Of a DNA stretch of 64,000 nucleotides, positions 46,242-57,109 are shown in pieces. This stretch comes from Nymphaea colorata (Eukaryota; Streptophyta; Magnoliopsida; Nymphaeales; Nymphaeaceae). A program made the translations under genes and the position numbers. Within the stretch, counting starts at the first letter, position 1; every line of letters begins with the position of its first letter. The stretch lies in contig NC_045140.1 in the NCBI RefSeq assembly GCF_008831285.2, forward strand, positions 11,156,505-11,220,504, given 5' to 3'. The notes below the pieces were generated by a model. The model saw nothing but the letters and a program-made list of their open reading frames with translations. It had not been told where the DNA came from and searched no databases.

Positions 46242-48386
46242 TCATTTTTCTTCCTGAAAGGTGTTTTTTGTCTATTGAGTCTGGATTCTATTTTTTTTTG
46301 ACAAGGCAGGTAATGATGGAAATTTATCTACAGAGTGTAGCAATCCATTTTGGTGGGAATAATCAATATGGAATCTGAAGTCTGCTATATTTTTTAAGCA
46401 GCTTAAATATGAAGTTAGAAAATTCTATTGGTTGGTCTGGAGGTTATAGTTGGCAGGGTTCAGTAGAAGTTCAAAAGTTTCTCAGCAAAAGCTCACTGAA
46501 GCAATGGTGTTGAAGATGATTTGGTGTCCCTGCTTCCTAGTTCAAAATCTCATGCATACTTCTTGTTCCATCCTTTTGGCTCTGCAATGTCCAAGTTAGG
46601 TTAATGATCTATGTCGTTGGCATATTAATCCATTATATCTGTGCTGCATGAATGATCATGATCTCGTGGAACATGTATGAGTGATTAGGCAGGTCAGTAA
46701 TTCCTTGTAAAAGATTTTTCTTTCTTGTGTGCGTTGGAATAACTTATAGCCCGACCTATGATTAACATAACTATAATTGCAGACTAAGGAGAAAACTGCA
46801 AACTTCAATCTCCTCAGTTTAGAGGACAGAAATAATAATCTGCATGAGGATGGGTGAGTATTTTCTGAATGATGTGATTATGCCTTTTCAATTTTTTCAT
46901 TTTGGGTCCCTCAGGGGCTCTTTGGGATCTGCATAAAGATGGGTGAGTATGTTACTGTTCCGTGCATCTGCTTCAAAAAGTTGGGCAGATTCATTGGAAC
47001 ACTTTTCAAAGTGTCCAATGAATCTGATCAATTTTTTGGTTAGATGCATGGGACAGGAACATAATGTTATGGTTCCTAACGGCCCATCAGGTTACACTTT
47101 TGCTAATGCTTTTGAAGATCCATTTGATGTTTTTCTTGTGAAGGAAGCAAGGCTTTTTTCTGATGCCTTCTGGAGTAGGAAGTGATTATCATTGAATCAT
47201 ACTGGATCAAGATATAAACTCTGGACCAAGTTCATGGAATCTAGCACTAACGCTATAGGATCTTGGATCATCTTTTAAGCCATTTACTGGTTCTTACCCA
47301 TGTAAGCATTGGAAGGAAGGGTATGGAGCAGCTTCTATTGGTTTCACTAATACTGTTACTGGTACGATCTTGACATTATCTTTTGGATGTTTGTTGTTTT
47401 GGGTACATCGTGGCACTATGATATGCTAACTTAGAGAGGTATTGTCCTCTGGTATTTGTGTAAATAGGTGTTCATGAGTAATTGAAGTCAGTTGTGTGCT
47501 GGTACACGAAAATACATGATACATGCTACTTCTTTGCAAATAATGCTTGAAGATATGTTTACATCTGACTGTATTTTGTTGTGTTTACTTCAAATTGATG
47601 CAGTTACTGTTTGGTGTAAAATATAGGTATGAAATTCCTGGCTTCAATAACTGAGGTGCTTGTTCTGTGTTTGCTTATTTGGATGGGTGTCATACACTCA
47701 ACATTGTTCAATAATAGCAAATTTAATAAGTGCCATGGTCAAAGCAACATGATGGCATGTTACTCCAATCTCTTTGAGTTCAATTTGTTTCTGATGGGCC
47801 TCGAGCCTTGAGGAAGTTAGTTCCAGTATGAATTCAAGTAGCATTCGGCAAAGAGCATACATGTTTTCTTCTTCTGATCAGTCACAAATAATGGCGAGGT
47901 TTTTCTTTCCGTATTATATGGCGAGCCTGAAAAAACAAGACAGTAAATCTTTAAAAAGTTCTAAAAATGAGTGAAACACAAGTAAATGACAAACTAAGTA
48001 GATAAGCAACAAATAGAAATTAGAAAGTGGAAACAATAAAAAAACATGAAAAAAATGCATTCTTTTTGCGTTTTGTTTTGTTTTGGCATTTTTTTACCTT
48101 TGTGTTGGCCGAAGTATTTTTTGTGTTTTCAATGCATTGTTTTCTGTTTTTTTTAAAGAACACGTTTTTTACTACGCTTCTGATATATTTGTTGTCTACT
48201 AGTTTCAGATGATATTAAATAATGGTTTAAAAATCCTTCATGATGCCTAAATCATCGCTACTTGGTGTTATTAGGCTATGGGAAAAAAGTGTTTATGTCA
48301 TTGTTACTTTGACATTTCAGGAACAAAAGAATATGATGTAGAGTGTAAATCCCAATTTTTTTTTAGTTCAATTTGTTTCTAATGAC
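46242..48386. other. Downstream region of the RING/PHD gene, nothing firm
   Basis: It probably includes the 3' UTR. Open pieces near 46943-47185 and 47288-47365 (GSYPCKHWKEGYGAASIGF) are not recognised. A decayed snoRNA-like unit lies near 48206-48313 (GGCTATGGGAAAA ... TTATGTCATTGTTACTTTGA), its D box changed to TTGA. Confidence 0.45.
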
Positions 48387-48614
48387 TAAACCTGGGCAAC
48401 GGGCCCGGGACTTGGGCCCGAAAAAGCTGTCCTGGGTCGGCCCAATTAACATTTTTTTTTATTAATTTTGTTTAATAATAATATATATTTTATTATTAAA
48501 AATATATTTTATATTCAAAATTTTTTATTTTAATCGGGCCGGTCCTGGCTCAGTTATTGGGCTTCGGGCCTGACTCTTATTGGCTGGGCCGGCCCGGCCC
48601 AATGCCCAAGTCTA
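48387..48614. mobile_element. hAT-like MITE, 228 bp, GGGCC-rich ends
   Basis: Perfect 8-bp target duplications CTAATGAC (48379-48386, 48615-48622) flank terminal inverted repeats TAAACCTGGGCAACGGGC / complement TAGACTTGGGCATTGGGC. Both subterminal regions are packed with GGGCC/GGCCC motifs, and the centre is AT-rich. Confidence 0.9.
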
Positions 48615-48740
48615 CTAATGACCTTTTATAAAGATTGAAAAATAGAAGTGGCATACATAGATGACAGACATATTTTGGTGCTTTTGATATTTTTGGTGAC
48701 TGCTATTTGCTGTGATGTTAAATCATTTTCTAAAAAAGCC

Positions 48741-48819
48741 ATCATGATGCTCAAATCATGGTTACTGGATTAGCTAACCTATGGAAAAGGCCTTATGATG
48801 CCTATCTCATAGTTACTGA
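48741..48819 (+). ncRNA. Degenerate box C/D snoRNA-like unit 2
   Basis: It keeps CTATGGAAAAGGCC, the C'-like TTATGATGC, the guide region ATCTCATAGTTACT and the D box CTGA (48816-48819), but the C box is not recognisable. Its D box abuts the C box of the next unit. Confidence 0.4.
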
Positions 48820-48891
48820 ATGATGATAACTTTTGATTGTAAGCTATGGAGAAAAACCATATGATGCTTATGTCATAGTTACTCTGACAGG
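48816..48891 (+). ncRNA. Box C/D snoRNA-like unit 3
   Basis: C box ATGATGA at 48820-48826, internal AAGCTATGGAGAAAAACC, C'-like box ATGATGC at 48861-48867, guide GTCATAGTTACT and D box CTGA at 48884-48887. All elements of the family are present. It lies in tandem with units 2 and 4. Confidence 0.7.
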
Positions 48892-48917
48892 TAACAATTT
48901 GATTCAACAAGAATTTT

Positions 48918-48996
48918 CTGAATGATGATAACTGGTGATGGTAAGCTATGGGCAAGAGAGCCCATATGATGCTTATGTCATAGTTACTCTGACGGA
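48918..48996 (+). ncRNA. Box C/D snoRNA-like unit 4
   Basis: C box ATGATGA at 48922-48928, D box CTGA at 48989-48992, C'-like ATGATGC near 48966-48972, and the same 12-nt guide GTCATAGTTACT before the D box. This is the best-preserved unit together with unit 3. Confidence 0.72.
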
Positions 48997-49469
48997 TAGA
49001 TTCTTTTTTTCTTTTTACCAGTTGGCTGGGTTTACTTGATAGTGGGGCCATATTTTTCTCCTTCATTACAGTTTTGGTGGTTGTTGTAACTCCATGTTTC
49101 TGGGTTGATATGTGAGGCTTGCATTTGCTTGTTTCTGCTATCTGTTTTTCTGTCTGCATGGTATTTATAGAATGTAGCTGGTATAGATTTTTATATTATA
49201 TGTAGCTTTGTGGAACAATGCTTTTGTTTTTAAATTTTATTAATCACGGTTGATCTTAATCCATGGGAGAGAACCCAAATGATGCTCATGTATTCTCTAA
49301 GTAGCAAAAAACTGTGCCTGGGATTAACTAGCTTCATGCGCAACTGCTTAGGTGGGGTCATGTTGACCTTCGTCTCATATTGTCTCTAATGTTCTAAACT
49401 ACATTTTTGGTTTCTTTTTTTTTTCTTCAAAATTTTCTTATATCGTGACTCTTGTTTGTGTCTTTGTAC

Positions 49470-50124
49470 CAATGTTGTAAAAAGTGTATCGTAAGTCGTA
49501 TCGGTCTGGCTTTAAGATACATTGTATCGTAAAATATCGTAACCGTATCGTTTTTTAATAAATCAGAAAAAAATTCAAAAAATTCATAAAAAATCAGTAA
49601 AAGACAAGAATAATATGTTCTCCATAAAAAACACATAGATTTATAAGTCATAAGGTCCATAAGTCTATGAGATACCACATCAAAAAATAAGTTTTAGATG
49701 TTACATATTACATCACAAGATGATAATGAAATTGTAAAAATGTTCAATGTCAATACATATAAAATGAAAGCACTCTCGACTCTCATTCATAATCTTCATC
49801 ATATTCATTCTCATCTTCATCTCCATCTTCTTCTTCATTTTCATCTTCACGATTTAAAAAAACCTCTTTTCTCCCATCGAGAATTAGCCACCCACGCACA
49901 AATCCATGGTTTAATCGATGATTTCATTTTGAAAATTGATGATTTCACGATAGAAATCGATAATTTCCCTCCATGGCGGCACAATCTCTAGGGTAAAAAT
50001 GAAGAAGGGCCGAGTTTTTATAAAAAAACTCGAAAAGGGGGGTTCCAGCCCCCATTTTTTGAAATCAGCCTGTATCGTATCGTATTTTGTAAAAGATACA
50101 TATCGTACGTATCGTACAACACTG
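49470..50124. mobile_element. hAT-like element, 655 bp, TATCGTA-rich ends
   Basis: The target duplication CTTTGTAC (49462-49469) / CTCTGTAC (50125-50132) matches 7 of 8. The TIRs are CAATGTTGTAAA... and the complement CAGTGTTGTACG.... Both subterminal regions carry many GTATCGTA/TACGATAC motifs. The interior ORFs are low-complexity and not convincing. Confidence 0.85.
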
Positions 50125-50225
50125 CTCTGTACCCAATGGGCCCCTTCGTTTGGGTGTAGATGTCGACTAAGATTTTTAACTTCTTGGATCATGGTTCCTG
50201 GAGTTAATTTTGAATGCTAATTATT

Positions 50226-50282
50226 AGTGATGCTAAGTTAGGTTAAAATTATGCGATGCTTGCATCACAGTTACTCTGGCAG
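50226..50282 (+). ncRNA. Degenerate box C/D snoRNA-like unit 5
   Basis: GTGATGC at 50228-50234, CGATGC as the C'-like box, then ATCACAGTTACT before CTGG instead of CTGA. Probably a decayed copy. Confidence 0.35.
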
Positions 50283-50298
50283 AAAGCATTTTAATTCT

Positions 50299-50371
50299 TT
50301 GAGTGATGATTAACTATGTTAAGCTATGGAGAAAACCCATATGATGCTGAAGTCCTAGCTACTCTGACATG
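50299..50371 (+). ncRNA. Box C/D snoRNA-like unit 6, altered guide
   Basis: C box GTGATGA at 50303-50309, AAGCTATGGAGAAAACC, C'-like ATGATGC, and D box CTGA at 50364-50367. The guide reads GTCCTAGCTACT, two changes from the family consensus. It may be losing function or have a different target. Confidence 0.5.
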
Positions 50372-51087
50372 ATGTTTTTCATAAATTCTGCCGAAGCCAT
50401 TGAGAAATCATGTAATGGCTCAGTGTCTTATTTGCTCCTTGCCTCCTTGTTATTGAGAACCCCTATGATGCTTAATTCCAGCCAAGGACGGTTGTCATCT
50501 TTTAGTGGAGATGTATCAGTATTGGAGACGTATCTACAGGTGCACCTTAGTCACCTTCGCCTAATTTCTGAATTTTCACAAGTGAGTGTAAAAGTTAATT
50601 TTAAAAATTCGAAGTGGGAAATCTGCCTTTTGATGTTCTTCACTTCACAATGAGACAATGATTAGCCACAGTGAGACTGATCAAGCATGCATCTAAAAAC
50701 AAATCTTCTGTGAATTGTCCTACAGGAGTTTGTCTGGCTATTGCCTACTTTGTGTTGCATTGGTTCAGTTAATATTTATTGCTGGAAGTGGAAAACCAGA
50801 AATTGTTTAAAAAAGTGTGGGGGTTTGGGCTTTTGTTCCTTATCTGCAGGCAGTTACATGATTGAAAATGGTTTCTTGTATCCGTGTTCCTTTGATGGAT
50901 ATGGTGCTGAATGTGACTCCATAAGGGTAGCAGTCGCCAATGTTGCAATCCATTTATTTAATTAGTTCATCAATTTTTAGAATATCTTACCTTTTAGATT
51001 CTAACGTTTCAGTACAAGTGATATTCCATTTTTTTATGATTTTTTCTTTTTGACATTTTTATTTTTTAAATCAGATTTCCTTTTTGC

Positions 51088-51524
51088 TAAGTCACATGGG
51101 TACTTCAATAAGGTCCACGTACCTGTGTCGCCGTACCGTACCCAAAATGGGTACTTTGACACTTGGGTACCTTAGATCCATACCGCTTAATTTTATTTGA
51201 TTTAATTTTTTCTACCTTGTTTTTTATTCTATTCTTTGAAATGTGAAAATTCGATTGGTGTTCATATTTGACTAGGGGGCTGCTTGGTTGTCCATATGTT
51301 TAAAGTTTTTTATAGGTTTCTTAAACACACTGCTGCAAGAGCCGTTGATATATATTTTCTATGTTATTTATTTGTTTATGTTGATGTATATTTCTTATTT
51401 TGATACATATTTTCTAAGTATTTATTATTGTTTATATATATATACGGCCGTACCTCCGCACCTAAGTTTTTTGAAAATGGTCAGTACCCGTACCCGCAGC
51501 GGCACCCGTACCTATGTGACATAG
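51088..51524. mobile_element. hAT- or Mutator-like MITE, 437 bp, GTACC-rich ends
   Basis: The inverted ends are TAAGTCACATGGGTAC and the complement CTATGTCACATAGGTAC. They are flanked by direct CCTTTTTGC (51079-51087 and 51525-51533). The duplicate at 41100-41130 shows the unoccupied site TCTTTTTGCAGTTG, confirming the insertion and its ends. Repeated GTACC/GGTAC motifs fill both subterminal regions. Confidence 0.92.
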
Positions 51525-51608
51525 CCTTTTTGCAGTTGTTGTTTGGATAAATTTCCTTATTTGTCTGGCTTCCATCGTTGCTGCAAATCAGTTCAATTGG
51601 ATATTTCA

Positions 51609-51685
51609 TCGAATGATGATTGCTATTGATTCTAAGCTATGGGAGACCACCCAAATGTTGCTTATGTCATAGTTACTCTGACGTT
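51609..51685 (+). ncRNA. Box C/D snoRNA-like unit 7
   Basis: C box ATGATGA at 51613-51619 and D box CTGA at 51678-51681, with the 12-nt guide GTCATAGTTACT intact. It is the duplicate of unit 1, with only a few differences between C and D boxes. Confidence 0.68.
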
Positions 51686-52810
51686 GCAGTTTTTCAAATT
51701 TTTCAGTTATGAGTTTCAGCATTTTCTAGTGTTTGTCACCTGATATTTTCATGTTAATCTGCTCCCATCCTCCATTTTTATCCCAAATTCATCCTTGACT
51801 GGTGGTAACTTATAAATCAATCTCTGCTGAATTCTTCATGACATATCGATCCATGATGTTCACACCTCTAGAAAAATGCATCTTGTACACTTCAAGCTTG
51901 ACTAGCGTACTATAATTGTGTTGTCAACTTGATGATCAGTTTATCATAGTTGTGCTGTCAACAGAATTGGTTTATATTATTAAAGATGTACTTATGCCCA
52001 TTGATTCTTCTCCCTTTCGAGGATAATTGTGTCATTTTTGTGAAAGTATAATAGTTTTCATGAACAAATTAACCTCAAAGTTCAATTTGGTAGGGTAACT
52101 TGCTATAAGGTAGGAATGGAGTTATATCTATCGATAAGCTATGATATAGGAAGCGCCAATGGAAAGCCTTTACAGTTTGCTGCATGTCTGAGATAGTGGC
52201 CTACTCACGTCCTTTTTCGTTTCTCTTGTGCAAAATCTCAAGAGATTTGACAAAATTGTTTTCCGTTGATGTCTTATTATCTGACCGCATCTTGCCTGTA
52301 TTTTTCAAGGAACATGTTGGGTTGACACGAAATTTGGGGATTATTTACTGTAAACAGGTTTTAAGTTCGAATAATGAGAGTAATGGCATTTTGGTTGCCC
52401 TCCTAGGCATGGAGGTGATGATATTTGATATTTCCTCCGTGTTACAGCTTTGGTGTGAATTGAAGTCTCCTGGCTACTTCTTGTACCTACAATATCCACC
52501 ATACTTTATATTGTTGGTTTGCACTGGGAACACCTGAGCCGGAAATTTTATATCAGATTGCTTATCATATGGTGGTTGATTACAGAAAAATTGGTCGGTA
52601 ATTTGCAAATAATGTAAAGTTGAACTTCACCTAGGGGAGGTCTGGTGGCGGCTTTTTTACCAGAACTGTATTTCGATGAAGCTGTTTACAGGCTTTCAGC
52701 AATGTGGGGTGACTTTGTAACAAAGGAAATTGTATATCTCATGCCTTAGCTGTCTTCAACACCCATTACGAAGTTTTTCGTTGAAGACACCTCCAGATTT
52801 GGTTATACTT

Positions 52811-55800
52811 GCATGTTTTTAATTGTATGGATACTGTAGTTTTATACATATGCTTACCACCAAGTGCAGTTGTGGTTCTGCCAAACCTCAAGTATTATCA
52901 AAAGGAAAATCACATATTTGGTATATTATTCTTGGCATACGCTTACCAAGCCCAGGTACTGCCACAGCTCGGCTAATTTCAACTAAGAAAGAAATCTAGA
53001 TATTTGGTTGATTATCTATTAACCTAACTTTTTTTTTTCCCTACGCTTGATAGCAGCTTCTATGGGCTAAATTTTTAACCAGAAAAGTACAACTGAGATT
53101 TTCACTGGACAATTAATTTCTCCTTGAGTGGCTTCAGTTAGCTATGAGGTTCGCAAGTTCTCTTCTCTTGTTTCTTTGTTTCCTTCTTCTTTTGAACCTT
53201 TGAACTAAGGTTCAAGTTGGGTTCATCAACCTGATGGAAAATCTCGGACTTCCAATAGGCAGGTTGGGGTGTTCCAGGTTTCCCACTCGTCTTCGGGCCT
53301 TCATGCGGGGACGAGGGCTTGCAAATGATCTAATTATCCTCTGGCAGTTATGAGAATGCATGTTTCTTGAGTGTATGAATTTAAGAGTGAAAAAAGTTCT
53401 TTTCATAAACTGATGAAATTATTCATTTTCTTTTATTGAAAATGTTGAAAACTCCCGTGGGTACGGTTTCCCAAAGCCCGTTAAAGGTAGGATGAGAATG
53501 AAAAAGACGGCATTGAAAATTTTCTTACACGGTCTTTACTTAGATGCGGGCCCGACTTTAAAAGGTTTGGTCAATCTCATAAATCAAGAGGTCTATTGGG
53601 TTTCATGCCTAATAGGGCCGGATGTAACCTGATAAACCCATGTTGGCATTTCATACAGATACAATTTCTTCGTGACTTGTTATTTTATCATAAAATGTTG
53701 TGAGTTGAGATGTGGAAGGGGGAGAACGTCTCACCTTCGAGCTGGTTATCATAAAATGTTGTGAGTTGAGATCTATTAGTTTATGATGCTCCGGAAAAAA
53801 TAATAGGATTCCTACGCCCCTAGTGTTCACATTTTTTGGCATGTTTGCTCAATTCTTCTTCATATGTATAGATTAACCATGGGCTGATGTTTCAAAAGGC
53901 TTTCATAGGTCTATGGCTTTTCATTACATGCCGTAGGTTAAATTTTTCATGTCATGTAATCGTTAGGTCCTTCCAATTATTGGTCAGTGTTCTCACTGAT
54001 AGTTTGTCGGTCACAGAATTCAGATCAAATTACTTGATGCTCTACCCAACATCGACCAATAGAATCATACACATGTTTTACGGGTTCTTCAGTATAGTCT
54101 GCATTGATTTCACGTTGCCATGTAAAAGTGTTGGAGCCACCCGGAACTCTTCATATGCATGCAACCAATGATCACATAAGCGAACTGCCAACACGATTTA
54201 GTTTATCTACAATATGAACCCTTAACATGATTTAGATTATTACACGTTGGCACCTTTTAAATGTAAATTTTTTAAATGATTAAAACAGGTAAACTACATA
54301 TTATTGCCCTGTAGCCAAAAAAAAATCTGACTCTGCGCCACTGGTTGCAGAGAGGCTTGGTGTAAAGTGGTTTAAATTCTTGGGGAGTTTGGCTGTAGAT
54401 CATTTCTGATATAGTAGGAAATGAGAAAACCCTTGTGCCAAGTGTCCATCTGCATCCTTAACCAACAACCACAAGCTCAGAAATCACAATTGTTGTTTGA
54501 CAACATGCACAGTATTACCCAAAAAATGGTTAGCAAGATGACATCCTCCATACTTGGGAACAAGCCAAAGTTGACTATTGAAGGTGCAATTGGTTGAGTA
54601 ATTTCCCTTGGTTTAGGTAAAAGAGGTTGCATAGAGTTGTCTCATGTTGAGATATCCCTTTCTTGTGGTGGTTAATGGTAATTACTTCAAGCCTAACAGA
54701 GAGCCCAGTAGGTCTCCCTTAGATGACCTAGATGCAAGTTGTTGTGCCCTTTATTTAAAGCACATACTTCTCTAGATGATCAAAAACCATTTGTATAATC
54801 TCTGATGAATAAAATCTCCTATGGTATGACTTACTTTTGATGAAGGATGAACTTCCTGGCCTAACATGATGGCTAGGAAAGATCAAGCTAAATGTTGAAA
54901 CTTGAAAATGTCTCTGAACGGCGCATGATCTTGTGCAGGTCTGCATGTATGTGGCACACTCAAATCATAGAAAGTGAGAAACTTGATCGCCTTCTGTTTC
55001 AACTCACTTTCATGCTTCCAGTTTGCTTCTCACTTCACATCAGATCCTTAATTCACTTCAACTGTATGAAAATCTTCAAAGCTTTGGTTTCCCTCTACCT
55101 GTTTCCGTCACTTTATCTATCCATTTGCTTACTGGTGTCTATGCTGCAAAGGGCATTGGTGGATTGAAACAAAGGAGTTTGGTCTAGAAGGGCTCCTTCC
55201 GGCCCATTGGTCCCAATTGACACAAGTCCTAGGTCAGTGGGTCAAGACCAACCAAGGCCAGTTAGGGGCCGGTCAGCCGCTAGGGATGGACAGGGTTGTT
55301 TGTCTGGTTAGGAAGATTGGCTGCAATCCGGGCAACACTCTCAGCCTAGCTAGGCCTGCTTACAGTGGACCAGTCCAGACTAGTCGCCTAGCAAATTCCC
55401 TTGGCCATACGCCATTTCCTATACAACTCTAACTCTATATATGCTCATTTTAGATTTATTTTCCTTTTTCCACTTAAGATATATTTTATTCTGAAACAAA
55501 TTTTATAAATTGTCTAAAAAGATAAGAGAAATGCATTTTGATAAACAATTTTGGTAAAAACATCACGATAAATCCATCTGGAAGGAAAGTCAATAGTAGC
55601 GCCTCTCTTTCTTTTGTGGCGCTATAAGAGGGTGAGCGTGAGCTGAGCAGCTTCCAGGGTCTAGCAAGTTGAACCTAACCGCTATTTTGCCTTTTGTGTG
55701 GAAGAAGATCTAGTAAGTGCATTGAGTATAAAGTACTTTTCAGTCACTTATGAAAAGGAACAACACAGTTGGTGAGCCCCATAATACTTCACGAATTAAG

Positions 55801-56412
55801 TTGGTGAACAAAGAACCAAGCATATATACTTTATTCGATTAGTGTTAACATCTCCCATTTTTTATTGCACTGATCAGTTGTAGCCATTGGAGTTGTTTCT
55901 TTCATATCTAATAAAAGAACAACCAAACAACTACGTAAGAATGTACTACATATTCCCTTAGCCGTGGACCCTCTCCCTCAGATTAGTTCTATTCCTTGTT
56001 TGGCCTGTCAGTTTCAGTTAGACCTGCCCTCCCCCATAATTCCACATTAATTAAATGGTCTTACTATCCGAAGTACTTAATTCCTAGATGTGATCTATGC
56101 ATTTTAATTATTGAACAAAAATCACATCACATTGACTGTAGAAAGAAACTGGTATGGAGAAGCCGTTAGACGCAGTGCCCTGTGACATATGAACTGCTTG
56201 TGGAACCAACAAAACCTTTTCATTGAGAGCGTGAGATTCTCAATATGAGATCTTTTCTTTTCCTTTTTTTCTTTTTGAACTGTGATAGTTAGATCCAACA
56301 AAGATGGTCCAAATAGGTTTTGTAATGGATCTTATATAGCCTCATATCATATCTCGGAACTGAGGTAAACACACCCCATGTAGGGTTGTGAATGGTTTGG
56401 ATATGGGCCAGA
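52811..56412. other. Intergenic, nothing firmly recognised
   Basis: Short ORFs lack domains. A 27-bp direct repeat (TTATCATAAAATGTTGTGAG + TTGAGAT) occurs at about 53685 and 53747. Confidence 0.5.
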
Positions 56413-56596
56413 CAGGGGCGGAGCCACTTAGGGGCGGGCCGGCAGTTCGATATCTGGATTGTAAGGTCAAACTGAATTCAAATATAAAAAATACATTACA
56501 TAATTAAAAAAATATTATTTTTTTCAATGTAAAAAAAAAAATTATTAACTAAGGTAGAGCCATGGCCTATGCGGACCCCCCTTCCCTCCGCCCTTG
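56413..56596. mobile_element. hAT-like MITE, 184 bp
   Basis: The left TIR CAGGGGCGGAGCC and the right end CTCCGCCCTTG are flanked by GGGCCAGA (56405-56412) and GGGCCAGC (56597-56604), 7 of 8 matching. Same end type as the element at 16882-17074. Confidence 0.85.
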
Positions 56597-57109
56597 GGGC
56601 CAGCTAGCTTTGTAAACAATATTTGACACCTTGGTTGACGCTTTACAATAAAAAAAAATATTAAGAAAGCCCAAAGTGTAAGTCTTAAACATTGTAGATC
56701 ATGTTTATGCGGTAGTTTTTTTACAAAAAATATTAAAATTTCATTTTCATAATATGACTTCGCATTTTTTTGCGCAATTCAAATTTCACCCGGACCTCAT
56801 ATTTCTGTATGGTCATTTTTGACATTTCAAAAGCCAAAGCCTACTGCTGTTAAGTACGGGATGTCTCTCAACGGACCGTTGACCAACAAAACTTAAGTGT
56901 TTGAGATTCTTCTTTGATTAGATGAGAATTTCAATTTCCCGAATTTGCTCTCCTGGTTACCTAACTTCCAACCCACTCATCCTTCACCCTCTGAAACTTA
57001 CTGCTTCCTCTGGCTTGAAAACCAGCACAGTAGCCAAGTCTTCTCTCTTCCTTGCCAAAACATACATCAGGATCTGTCTCCGGCCTCCTTTCTTCAATTT
57101 CAGACCACA

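Larger units (their letters stand above)
50768..52810 (+). repeat. 3' copy of the 1.6-kb direct duplication
   Basis: It matches 40853-42445 in order. It is longer only because of the 437-bp insertion at 51088-51524 plus its target duplication. It contains snoRNA-like unit 7 and the same exon-like piece (from about 50850, AGSYMIENGFLYPCSFDGYG). Confidence 0.88.

Noticed and set aside
52184-52537. 117-codon ORF in the 3' duplicate
   Set aside because: The matching part of the 5' duplicate (41800-42150) is interrupted by stops and shifts, so the frame is not conserved as coding.
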